The notes beneath the pieces are model-generated. The model ran no database searches. It saw only the letters and a program-made list of their open reading frames with translations, and had not been told where the DNA came from. DNA of 64,000 nt, taken from Hippopus hippopus. Its lineage: Eukaryota > Mollusca > Bivalvia > Cardiida > Cardiidae. A program made the position numbers and the translations under genes. Positions 1-11,700 of this stretch are shown piece by piece; within the stretch, counting starts at the first letter, position 1; each line of letters starts with the position of its first letter. Location: NCBI GenBank assembly GCA_946811185.2, contig OX328096.1, positions 71,609,345 through 71,673,344 on the forward strand, in the 5' to 3' direction.

Positions 1-873
1 AAAACTGCTTGGTATTTATAGGCAAACACCAAGAGGTACTGTCAATCATCTCTAGCAAAGACAGACGCATGGCATGTTAACAGTCTCGAGCTTATTGTGA
101 CATACGCCGTTTTGCATGTAAAACAGTGCACAGGTATGGGCATTGCTTGACAGATGCATGTACATAGAATTAAAGCTACGCTGTACATCAAAAACATGCA
201 GAAATACAATATTTACAAGATATCTGTTTTAAGTAACTACAAAGATCTAATTCAGAATACTAATTAAGGACTAATTATTATAAAGAGGTACATACAATGT
301 TAATTAAGAATACATGCAGGTACATGTATTCTGCATTTCAAGTAAACAATATTGAGGCCCTAACTATTCAGTGAGACCCCCCTCAATATCGTAACAACTT
401 CCGGTAAGTCTATTTCTGTTATCAATATTTCACTAAAACCTTGAAGTCGCCAAGAGAAAAACTCGCGAAAATTAGCGAAAATTAAGTTCTCGTGAAAAAA
501 AAATGTTTACAGTATTATACTCGAATGATCGCCTGTTCGAGTAATCAATACTTCACAGTAGAAAGGTTTCGTCGAATCTTAATTTAAGTCTAGATCCCAA
601 TGAACCATTGTTTGTTATTACAAATGAGAAATGCCGATCCTCATTTTATTCAATTAATGTAAAAGCAAAAACAGCGCAGAAATATTCAAGCGTAACCTGG
701 TCATGGCTCCTCCGCAACATATTTGTGACATGTGACGGTTGACGAGTCTTGGTCACAGAGACTTTAACTGAAAAAACATATTCAAAGACTGCATTTTAAT
801 CACGACGTTCCGAAACTGGTGAAGGTACTACTTGCCTAAATGGGGTATATATGGGCGCTGTATATAATGGGGA
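1..873. other. Unassigned AT-rich DNA
   Basis: No open reading frame with recognisable protein similarity, no tRNA or rRNA, and no match to the repeated units further right was seen. It appears to lie outside the C1q tandem array. Confidence 0.4.
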
Positions 874-1187
874 TTTGATTGATTGTATGATTGTATGGTG
901 TTTAACGCCGTTTTCAACATTATTTCAATTATATCGCGGCGGCCAGTGCACCTATCCATGCTTTCCTGGAGTCTCTTTTACCAGCACTCCGCACAATTTT
1001 CTTTCCAAGCCACTGGCTGCTTTCCACATAACCGTCATCGAGACAATGGTCAGTGGTGGGAGAGGAATGAATCCTGTCGCAATGACTATCATCAATCCTC
1101 GGAAAGAAATTGGCTGAGTCGGGGATCGAACCCACGACCCCCTGTTCTCAGGTCCTGTCCGCTACCGACTGAGCTACCGGGGCTCAG
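874..1187 (-). mobile_element. tRNA-headed SINE, nearly full length
   Basis: Reads right to left: the tRNA-like head with complements of A and B boxes occupies about 1108-1187, and the body (with the recurring GTTTAACGCCGTTTTCAAC end) runs down to 874. It is the same family as the complete copy at 3475-3784, in opposite orientation. The short reading frames across it are accidental and differ between copies. Confidence 0.8.
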
Positions 1188-3463
1188 CGTATATAATGGA
1201 GAAGGAGAGGGTGCTTTTCTTTTTTAAATTCACAATGGATACAAAGAATTTCTTGAATACCTTTATTTTACGACTGCTCTTTTCAGGCAATAAATCGAAA
1301 AGAAAATTGAGCTATAAATTAGCCACGAGGCGTAATTTTAAAGAATACATCCTTCCGAAACGCAAAGAATAAAGAATATCAGCAACTATTTTATTCTACA
1401 TTGTCACTCAATGTAAGCAGTCCCAAACTTGATCTGGTACAGTGCTGGTTCTACATACATGTACATGTGTGTTTCATAATCTTTGTAGGCAGTATATTAC
1501 CTGAAGTTTTTGTCTATAATACATAACATACATAACTTTCTCGTGTTTCATAACCAGTTCATTGCCTGAAGTTTTTGTCTGTATAATACATAGCATACGT
1601 AACTACGTAACGTCTATAAACAACCACTCCGCCTATACTTAAACTTCGATATGTGTCAGTTGTACATACACAAAAATTCCAAATAAAAGACGCAGTACTG
1701 GTACTATGAATTTCAGAGTTATTGTATAATTATGTATATTTAGGGATGAAATACATCGGTTTTGTTTTATATGGTTCTAGTGAAAAATAATTTAATTTAG
1801 AATTCAGTAAGTGGCATACTACAGCCGTAATACTGTATAAATAAATACATTTAACGGTATGTCCCCTGCTGTTTTTGTTCTAGTCTTAGAGTTGCCTGTC
1901 TTTACATTCTTGCCTGGTGGCAGAGTTCCACAAACAAATTCCAAATGAAAATATACGTGCCATGAAAAAAAGTCCATCGGCTCTTTATTTTACAAATTGC
2001 AATTAACGACGTTCGCGACAGTTTCCATTATCACGCTTCGTGTAACTATCACGCTCACCTTTTACTCGAAACGGTGAGCACATAACACAGTTGATCTTGC
2101 CACACTTGTCAATGTCTGTAGAGTGGATAAACCAAGAACTAAAACGGGTCGTTTCATGTCAGCAAAACGAAGAAAAAAGTATTTGAATCAAGCCAAATAA
2201 TTATATGCGAGGCAAGAATCCGAAATTACACTTTCAAAAGATCGGACTGAAAGTCAAAGTGAATCACCTATCTATGTCACCTAACAACGGAAATATGGAC
2301 ACATGCTACTAGCGTTTTATCTGGCAGCCGTATCGTTGAGCTAAAACATCTTTTAAGATGCAGATGCTTTCACTTTGGTCTAGTCCAAGATTTTGTCACT
2401 TGGTAAAGACATGCAGAAAACAAGGGGCTGTTACTCTTTCTCCTTTACTAGGTCATCCCTTAGCTTGATGAGTCTGCAGCAGACAACAGAAAAAGGTTCA
2501 TGTCAAAAGGAGAAATGGCTCTTACTGACTGATTCCCCCTTTTCGCACAATGATTTCTGACCCATCAAAGGATGTGATACATGAATACCAGGTTTTGGTT
2601 TAGCGTCTGCAAAAGCGTTAAATTTAGAAGAGTTGAATTAGTCGTTTGGTAATGGGTTAAATGCTAACATCAATATTACATTTATATGCTATGGATTGGT
2701 TTATTATGACAAACAGATTTGATTCTTATAAACATTGTTGAATTGTTGCAAAAATTGAGCTAATTTACTTCATATAATGTCTTTGTCTTTGACAAACCCT
2801 ACATTTACTCATTAATTATTGCCCCACCCACAAACTTAAAATGTATTTTTTTTAAAAAATAAGACTGGTGACCTATTTGTTTTAAGCCTGATTCTTTTAG
2901 TTTCGTACCTGAATATTATTTATAGAAAAAATAAAAAAAAATCTGAATGTTAGAACATTAAAAAAAAATAACTTTAAAAGATACTCTTTGTTTTTCTTAG
3001 GGTTTTTTTTTTTTTTTTTTCCAAAATAAAGGTGTTTTAGCCATAAGTTAAGGGTATTTTTTTTTTTTAAAGATTGATATTCAGTATAGTCTAAATTATT
3101 TTTTTCATTAAGTTTGATGTTTCACCAATACAATGACATAAAATTTACTTATAATTGTTGTCATTTATAAAAAAATATACATACACTTAGTTTTCATAGG
3201 TGAAATTTCATCCTGAACTGCCGCAATTCAGGGTGTACTAATAGAAATATTCATAGAATTTTCCCAAAGCTGGTGACCCCCTTTTTTTAATTTCCTATTT
3301 TTGTAGATCAGATAATATACTATCACCACACAAAGTTTCATGAAATTCTGAATGTTTTCAAAATATGGTGAAACTGTAACGATCGTCTTTAAAGAGGGGA
3401 ATAAACAAGATTTTGTTTCTAAGTATTTAAATATCGCAATTTTGCGATCAAAATTATCGATTT
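1188..3463. other. Unassigned AT-rich DNA with homopolymer runs
   Basis: No supported gene. Long T and A runs occur near 2850-3080. Nothing here matches the duplicated C1q units. Confidence 0.4.
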
Positions 3464-3474
3464 ATAGTTTAGGA

Positions 3475-3784
3475 GCCGAGCCCTGGTGGCTAAGTCGGTA
3501 GCGTGCAGGACTTTAGAACAGGGAGTCGTGGGTTCGATCCCTTGTTCGGCCATTTTCTTTTGGAGGATTGATGATAGTCATTCCGACATGATTCGTTCCT
3601 CTCACACCGCTGACCATTGTTTTGACGATAGTTATGTGGGAACTTTGAGCAGCCAGTGGCTTGGAAAGAAAATTGTGCAGAGGACTGGTAAAAGAGACTC
3701 CAGCAAGGTATGGATAGGTGCACTGGCCGCCGCGATATAACTGAAATAATGTTAAAAAGGGCTTTAATCACTATACAATCAACC
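3475..3784 (+). mobile_element. Full-length tRNA-derived SINE with 11-bp target duplication
   Basis: Best reference copy of the window's SINE. The head (3475-3551) has an A box (TGGCTAAGTCGG, 3487-3498) and a B box (GGTTCGATCC, 3531-3540). The outer bases GCCGA and TCGGC can pair like an acceptor stem. The body follows to 3784. Flanks ATAGTTTAGGA at 3464-3474 and 3785-3795 are identical, as expected for target-primed insertion. Similar tRNA plus conserved-core SINEs (MetaSINE and V-SINE types) are known from bivalves; which family this is was not decided. Confidence 0.88.
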
Positions 3785-4030
3785 ATAGTTTAGGAATTTA
3801 ACCCTGTCAACGTAGAATGTCTAAGCTTGACGTCTTTCTACATCTAAAACTACAATCCAATGAAACGCAGAGAGATTTTCATCTTGTAGGCTTGATGAAA
3901 CAATGGGGCGGTATAAATCCAATATCACACTGCACGGTCTGAGCAATTTGATCTTGACTTATGCCGAACTCAAAAACCCCTGATTTCGACTGTGGCGCTG
4001 AAAAAGTAAAAAAACGGCAAACTTTGGTAT

Positions 4031-4240
4031 TTAACCCTTTACCAAACAATTCCGTGTTTTAATGACCCTGGGATAGAAGGCTTTTGAAAGCATTGTAGGA
4101 AATGGAGAAATTGCTCGTAACCAGCATCGTCTCTTTTTCCCACAATGCTTTTTGCAGTTTTAAAACAAATTTCATTATTTCATCTATTTTCGATTCTTTG
4201 AACCGGTGTCTGATCTTGATCTAAACTGTTAGCAAAAGGT
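4031..4240 (+). mobile_element. TTAA MITE (family A)
   Basis: Left end TTAACCCTTTACCA is clear at 4031. The middle holds the family hairpin (GGAGAAATTGCT ... ACCAGCATCGTCTC). The right end is degenerate, so its limit is approximate. Confidence 0.6.
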
Positions 4241-4306
4241 CCTTGAGTCGCGCAAAGCAGTCTAGGAGTTGATATACATTAGAATTAATAAACAGCATCT
4301 ACGGTT

Positions 4307-4580
4307 CCTGCTCCCTCAAAGCTAAGTGCTGAAAAATGACAACATTTTGATTTTACAACGGAATTCGATAATTCAAACAAGGGGCCAGAACAGGGTGCAT
4401 CAACGCTTCCTGCTCCCTCAAAGCTAAGTGCTAGACTGATTACTTTTTGACTTTACGATGTAGTTCGATAATTTAAAGAAGGGGGCAGAACAGGCTGCAT
4501 CAACGCTTCCTGCTCCCTGAAGGCTAAGTGCTAGACTGATTACATTTTGGTTTTACATTGAAATTCGATAATTATACAAA
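4307..4580. repeat. Tandem repeat, about 100-bp unit, 2.7 copies
   Basis: CCTGCTCCCT starts at 4307, 4409 and 4509, giving periods of 102 and 100 bp. Each unit continues with AGCTAAGTGCTAGACTGATT and a GAAATTCGATAATT-like tail. The third unit blends into the next direct repeats. This expansion was seen only upstream of gene 1. Confidence 0.75.
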
Positions 4581-4789
4581 TTATCAAAAAGGAAATGACT
4601 GTCTCTTCGAAATTTTTCTGACGCTTTACCGGGCAAAAAATAAGTCGTCCAAATTCAATAATTCAAACAAGGGAGCAGAACAAAACGCCGAATTGTCCGT
4701 ACTCCCAATGGCGACATATACAAGATATCGAAAAGAAAATGTCGGTCTCTTCGAATTTTTTTTTTTTTTTTTTTACACTTTACCGGGCA

Positions 4790-4990
4790 AAAAATAACTT
4801 GTCCAAATTGAAAACATTTACAGATGACAAATTAAGTGTAGCTCTACGACCCTATGTGCCTTTGTAAGGGTACGTAACATTGTTGGAACAGAAGAAAATG
4901 CTGGTTACAGTCTTTTCTCCTGTTTCAACAATGTTTTCAAATCTCATCATAAGGGTCGTTTAAACAATGGATATATTGGTAAAGGGTTCA
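4790..4990 (-). mobile_element. TTAA MITE (family A), reverse orientation
   Basis: Ends with TTGGTAAAGGGTTCA, a degraded TGGTAAAGGGTTAA terminus, and has the central palindrome around 4900-4945. It abuts the SINE remnant that follows, the same order as at 24339-24842, 38126-38620 and 58426-58930. Confidence 0.65.
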
Positions 4991-4994
4991 GCTG

Positions 4995-5277
4995 GTTGAT
5001 TGTATGGTGTTTAACGCCGTTTTCACTATATTTTATATTATCGCGGCGGCAAGCGCACCCATTTTTTCTTTTCAAAAGTTTTCGTCTTCAGGGTCGCTTA
5101 CAGCCGATTTCAACAATTTTCCATTTTTACCGCGGCGGCGAGTGCACCCATTAATATTTACCCAAGTTTGTTGTATTGGTGTTCGTACTTCGCACAATAT
5201 TCTTCCCAAGCCACTGGTTTTAATTTCAAGCCGTCTACGTTATCGACTTAGCAACCAAGCTCGCCAGGGTTGTATAT
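4995..5277 (-). mobile_element. SINE remnant, internally rearranged
   Basis: GATTGTATGGTGTTTAACGC at the left and a tRNA-head remnant (AGCTCGCCAGGGTTG-like) at the right mark the family. The middle has a duplicated GCGGCGGCRAGYGCACCCATT segment, so this copy has a partial internal duplication. It is the paralogue of the SINE at 24536-24842. Confidence 0.65.
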
Positions 5278-5534
5278 CAAAATCTTCGTAATTTTTTTAC
5301 GAGTAGGATCAAGTTATTCGAATGAATAATCTGTGTCTGTATAGATCAACGGAATATATAACAAAATGTACATCAAAGTGCTGTTACCCTGTATCTAAAC
5401 ATCCCTGGTGTAGGACCCTGAAGCATTAGGATTTTTAAAACAGTGTGAAAAAAGTAAAAAAAGAAAAATGCTAATTAACTGCATTTTCTTTAGTAAAAGT
5501 GTCTGGAAGAAAAATCTCGCTTTCAGTTGAGGCT

Positions 5535-7508
5535 CATTGGAAGCCGCTCGAAAGCAGCTTCCAGTAGGAATGTACCTAAACTATTTACCATGTAGATGAT
5601 CAGTAATTATTCGATTGGTCATTATTTTTGTAAAATTTCTAATAATGTTGTGTTGCTGTGACGGAATTACTCCACATGACTCTTTCTTAAATATTCCAAC
5701 AGACCTACATGAAATTCAAGCCTGGTTTTCTTGCAATATATAGTTCATTCCCAAATAACAATAAAAAATACAGAAAGATAAAACATCCTTTAATTGGATA
5801 GTCCCCCGAAGTTTTCAAACATATAGGATTCCTTCTATTTTCCCAAACGAAGTTGTTATGCTTTCCGTTTATCACAAGCTTTCCCACCTCTCAATGGTTT
5901 TTGCATTTGTCTACTTTTTTACAAAACAAAATAATGATGATTATGATATAGAGAGCATCTTAGAATATGATAATCAGAAGCAATTTTATGTACAAGTTTT
6001 TCGTCCAAATTTTAATCTGTAAAGGATAAAACGGCGGTTAACCTTTGATCAAGGTATAGACTGGTTACCTCCCTACACAAGAGGCGTCTACGTCTGCTAT
6101 TTATAGAATACTTGCGGAAAGATAACCCTTTTTCTTCCCTTCGTCGACACTTTAGCCGAATGGATTTTTGTTACACGGAACATCTACCTTATGAGACCTG
6201 TGAAATTTAGCATTTACTGTATTGTGTGTCGAAGCTGTTATGATCAGACTGTACGTGCTGTACGGTATGGTCCTGATCTACAAAACCCTTGAAACCAGGC
6301 CTGCTTGAAACATGACATATGGATCGTGATGTACATTGACTACAGTAATTATCATGGTGGTGCCTGGTGCTCTAACGGTTGAAGCTGCTCGAAAATGACG
6401 GAAATAGATGAAGATCAGACAGCACATAGCCCGTGTAATATTTTTTTTAATATTCTATAAGATATTTCGTAAACATAAAAAAATCTCGTTATTCAGTGTA
6501 TCTATTTCGTTATGTAGTCGAAGGGTTAAAGTTATTACAAAACCTATTACTGTGAATATACAACTTTTTACGTCGCTGCTGGTCAAAGGTTTAGAATAGC
6601 TCTTGAAATTTACATTAGAAGTTTTACACTAGGTTTGTACAAGGCCTATGCAAAAAATGGTTCAAACTACTGTTTAGTAAACGAAATACGTATAGTAATA
6701 GTTATTATGTTGTGGTTGAATAGATCCAGATCTTTAAAGACTTAAAAAATGTTTGTGTATGTGTGTGTGGCTGCCATTCAGGAATTATAGAAACGTGGTT
6801 TGTGCCAACTGTTCAGACTATGATCAGAATAATTTTGGAGATGCCATGCAAAAGTTTTTTGTTTCTACAGTAGAAACGTAAAGATTCACTGTGTTACAAG
6901 CATGCTAAGATACTTTTTGACAAGCAAGAAGATCATCTTTTAGAAAAAGTTAAGTTTTTTTTTTTTTTTTTTAATGAAACATAAAGAAGAGATCACTGAT
7001 AAAAATTGTAAATACATGTAAACATCATATGTGAATAACAATCTTAATATCACTTTGAATAAATAATTGGTAACTTAAATAATTCCGTAGTAATGCCTTT
7101 GATGCCGCTACAGAAGTTTCCTTTCTAAAATCATTTGATAAATGGAAAATGGTGTATTTGAATGCGCAATTTCTCCATTTTCAAATTTCGAGTAGAAACT
7201 TAAAAATTCCGATGCTTTTACGTTTTTTTTTTTCTTTAAATATAATAACAAGATTATTTAAGATTCCTCTCTAAACTTCTTCTCTTTTTTTTATAGAATT
7301 AGAATACATGTACATATTATTTTCTTTTTCTTTTTTCCTTGCATTTTAGTACCATTTGTAATGAGTTTCCGTTGGTGGGGGTGGGGGTAAAAACAGATAC
7401 AAAAGATGTCATCACAATTTCTCAAGCGAGTCAATATTTCTGAAATTGTCCACCAAAAGATTGCGGCTTCTATGATGCTATGCATCATAAATTTGTCTTG
7501 TTTTATTT
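5535..7508. other. Insertion private to the block upstream of gene 1
   Basis: The homologous blocks before genes 2 and 4 pass directly from CAGTTGAGG to TAGTCTGCAAATGCTTTC. Here about 2 kb of AT-rich DNA separates them. No transposase, inverted termini or credible gene was recognised. Confidence 0.5.
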
Positions 7509-7707
7509 GTAGTCTACGAATGCTTTCATTTTTGATAAGTCTTAGATAAATTCTGATGTTATCAATAGAACGTTTGTTACGTATTTGGCCAGATAAATGA
7601 CTTCTTCATCGGTAAGTTATACAGAGCTCTGAATGCTTATGAGCAATACTAACTTATAAAACAGAAATACTGCTATTTTACACAATTTTGTACAATCCTG
7701 TCTGTCT

Positions 7708-7942
7708 AACTCTTCACCATATAACAAAATTGTAACGTTACACCAGCTGAAACTGAAAACGTTTTTAGACGACATTTTAAGCCTGGCTCAAATGATAGTG
7801 TTGGTTTTTAGAGTTGTAGAAAATATAGTGGAAAACAAAAATGCTTGTTACCAGCATTTTCTCCTTTTTTTCACTTTTTTTTTTTTCAAAACCATCTATC
7901 CTGAGGGCAATTGAAGCAGGAGATTATTTAATAAAAAGTTAA
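7708..7942 (-). mobile_element. TTAA MITE (family A) upstream of C1q gene 1
   Basis: Left end TAACTCTTCACCA is a decayed TTAACCCTTTACCA; right end AAAAAGTTAA closes at 7942. The hairpin is near 7840-7880. Paralogous copies sit before gene 2 (25743-25941), gene 3 (45457-45682) and, truncated, gene 4 (60590-60722). Confidence 0.65.
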
Positions 7943-8403
7943 ACAATTAATTCGAATGAACATGCAACAAGCATTTGGGAAATACATGTATTAAGATAAA
8001 ACTATATTGACCAAAGTTGCGAGAATCTTGCGGGCTATAAACAAAAATAACTTGACATGGACAAATAGACGGACACTAACTGAATTGTTGTACTTAGAAC
8101 ACAAGAGCACAATTTGGTCAAACATTAAGCAGCTAGTGAAGTTAAAGTTGCATGTCTGTTTTACCTAAGATTTTTATTGTATGGCTGCTAGTAAAGATAC
8201 AAAAAAGTCCCTACGATAAACAATCTCCAGGTTTCCGTTTTTTTAAGGAAAACATGCCCAGATATATCATTCATCAAAAAAATAAACACTTGAAGATCTC
8301 AAAAGCACCTTTCGCAGGTAGAAGAAAGCGCAGAATCACTCGTTACCAGCTTGTCTGTGCTGTAGCATCAGAGAGTGAACAGAAACATCAAATATTACCT
8401 ATA

Positions 8404-8429
8404 TTGCACTCGTAGTTTAATCCTTCATC
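8404..8429 (+). promoter_or_regulatory. Conserved block just 5' of C1q gene 1 start codon
   Basis: TTGCACTCGTAGTTTAAT followed by TTCATC directly before ATG is preserved in all four paralogues, although the sequence further upstream of gene 1 has diverged. It could be 5' UTR, initiator or start context. No convincing TATA box was identified. Confidence 0.35.
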
Positions 8430-8730
8430 ATGCCAGTCATGCAGTACTTTCTTACTGGACTTTTGTTAGCCATCGTCTTTTTCGACAATGTGAAAGGGCT
8501 GCCAGCTGAGCCGGTATGTTCGAAATTCGATTATGAAATGAAAACACTCGAAGCGATGCTTCGAATCGAAAACCATGCGGAGAAAATGATGGAGGAATTG
8601 AAATCTGTCCGAGATTCTATGACGAAAGAGCTTGATGAAATCAAGAATTTGAAAGCTGAAGTTGAAAGACAACAAACAGCAATGGAAAGCAAGATCACAA
8701 CTCTGAAGTCTGAAGTAGAAGAAGTGCCAG
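8430..8730 (+). CDS. C1q gene 1, exon 1: signal peptide and stalk, one 18-residue repeat
   Basis: The ATG is chosen because all four paralogues align from it and a signal peptide follows at once. The mature part begins near LPAEPVCS. The single repeat ERQQTAMESKITTLKSEV is at 8664-8717. The exon ends ...GTGCCAG with donor GTAGAG, one base into a codon. Confidence 0.85.
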
Positions 8731-11700
8731 GTAGAGTAATGTTATCATACTTATCTTTTTGTAAACTGTTCATCGTTTACCAAACAATTCGGTTTATTGT
8801 CTCCAAAGAATTGCTTTTTTGTTACATGCAATTTTTACTTTTCTCACAATGCTTGAAATTGACACTATTTAAGAAAAAAAATCAACATTTCAGAGAAAAT
8901 GACGGAGGAAATGCAATCTCTCCGAGATTCTATGACGAAAGGGCTTGATGAAGCTGTAAGACAACGGACTGCAACGGAGAGTAAAATCACAGCACTGCAG
9001 TCTGAAGTAGACGAAAAACTAGTGCCAGGTAAAGTACTGACTATTTCATTTAATCTGATCCTGACCTTTATGATGAATATATATAAGGCATATAAACAGA
9101 ACTCCGGCTATTATTAGGAAAATTATAGGTATGCACGGGTATAGGTAAGCAATTTAATTCGCTCATACCATACGAAATACTTCCGTGACCATTCGCGATA
9201 TATGCCGAGACAGCCTTGTGTGATGTCGAGGGTAAAAATACAACTGTAATTTTTGTAAATGATGTTGTCCTGGGTCATGTTGAATGAAGTAGGCAATATA
9301 GCTATAGTAATGTTAATTTCTAGCAGACTTTTGTAACTGTGATAGAACTGGTTGAAGGAATTTTTCTTTTACCACACAATCCCGATTTTAACGACCCCTA
9401 CTGAAAGGGACTTTTGAAAACATTGTGCGAAAAGGAGAAAAGGCTGGACCTGTTATAGTCATTTTTAATAACCGACTTAATCACGACGTAGACTCATCCT
9501 TTGACATACATAAAATTCATCAATAACAAAAAAGTTCGGCCCAGGTCAGCCTGCGCTGGCTGATCTGAGTCGAAATTTTTCGCAAATATATTAAGCCCCC
9601 TTTCAGCAGAGCACGGACTGCGCAGGCTGACCTGGGTCGAAAATTTTCGCAAATGCAATAAGCTTCCTTTCAGCAGAGCACAGACTGCGCAGGCTGACCT
9701 GGGTCGAAATTTTCCGCATATACATTAAGCCGCCTTAAAACAAACCATGATTGATATTTCGGCACAGCCAGTGATGTTATCATAAGATCGATTGTGACAT
9801 TCGGTATTGTCGGAATGTATCAGATTTCGTCTATATTTATGAAACGTAATTCAAAGTATCTTAACTCACAAAATATGCAAAGCTGTACATTGTGGTAAAA
9901 ATGTTGACCAAGAAACTCGAGTACAATGTACGTTGATAGATTGTTGTTTTCGGAGATACGGACCAAGAAACTAAAGTACAATGTATGTATAGTGGACCGA
10001 CCTTATTCACGATTTAGGTTGACGCGTAATTATAGAAAATACTGATTACAAACACATTTTATGAGTAAAAGGTTCATTTGCACATATCGGTTAAACAAGT
10101 AGTTCTGCTTGAACCATACACATTAAAAAGTAAGAATGTTTTTCACTCTTCAATTTTTAACCGAAAACAGTAACGGCGTCTATAAAAAGCCGGCCTGTTT
10201 TCGAGACCTCCAATATTTATGATATAGTAATAGAAGGACTGAAAAAACATCATGTACAAAAAAACTCAGCTTAAAAGCTCATTGCCACAAAAGAAAACAG
10301 ACTTGAACAATATATATATAATATACACAAATTTGCCGTTATGTTTAAACAGTTTTCATATTTGGCGAGCAGTTGAAAGGATGGACGAGTATCATGGCGC
10401 TTTCTGACACTCACTCTCGTAACAGCAAAAATGTTAGACATTTTTGTCTGTTTTACAATCTTGTATGAATCATTGAGGAAAGATGAGGAATACATGTAGT
10501 ATAAAACACCTTTTACTATGGTACATCTCAAAATATTAAATATCTAACGACGAAGAATTGAAACCTTTTCTTTTGCCGATAGCACAAGTTCTAAATTGTT
10601 CAGGCATTAGTCAGTGAGCGAGATTAGTAATAAAATTCTTTGACCTAATTACAGATTGGAATCTTGTCACATTATTCCAGTATGATGAAATAACTGACAA
10701 TTTTCAAACGTTGAAACCTTTTCGGGATCAAAATAAAAAGTATAAATAGCATTTACCAAACAATCCCAGATTTGCAACGATGCTAGGGAATAAGCTTCTT
10801 GAAAACATCGAGGCATAGGTGAAAAAGCTGGTAACCAGCATTTTCTCCACTTCCCACAATATTTTCTACCCACACTCAGCCAAATTCATTGCCGTTTGCA
10901 AATCTTTCCCATTCAGACAAGTAGAAATATTTCTCGTTTGTTAACGCGTCAAAGATCGCATGTATTTGTTCGGGAAAAAATACGAAATTTGTCAGTTTAC
11001 TCTATCTTGCTTGAAGAAACATGCGTATTTCTTGTTTTTAACGCATCTGATAAAGTAAAGGCTGGTACACATAGTAAGATTTGTCTCGAGAAATTAATGT
11101 AAGAGATTTTGGTATCTTAATACACTCTTGTACACACACTAATACAAGTTTTATGATACTCTTCTTACCTGTCGGGTTTCCCCGCCAGAATTATGCTAAT
11201 GTGTAGATCTAGAGTCAAAATGGTGCTTACAGAGCAAGATGAAGTAAACATGGTATTATGCATGATAATTATTGCTATTGCAATGGAAAACTTGGACCAT
11301 TCCTGGTGCGAAGATGTTGACCAGGGTCCGTATTCACCAACCGTTCATAAGAGCATTCTCAGTCTTATTCTACAGTTTTTTTTTTGTTTTTTTTCCAAAT
11401 TTGAAGGAAACTCTTCTTCTGATTGGCTAGACCAAACGGTTTAGCCTATCAGAAGGAGAGTTACTTTGAAATTTGGCACATCTTGGAGAATAAGACAAAA
11501 GACGTTCTTAATAATGGTTGATAAATATGGTCCCAGTCCGTGGAAAATACATTGTCTGCCATTTTTGAGTATCAGGAAGTGGCTTACTCAACGTTTATAC
11601 ACTTTACAGCATCAACAAATCTTCCACCTTCCAGGAAATGCTAAGCTCTGATTGGGTAATATTCTAATACAAATCTTAGGAATGGAGCATTGCTCTAAAC

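Noticed and set aside
3475..3551. Possible tRNA gene
   Set aside because: It is the head of a SINE with a body and flanking 11-bp duplication.
8152..8415. Upstream open frame of 87 codons before gene 1
   Set aside because: It is not preserved in the other three units and has no recognisable domain.
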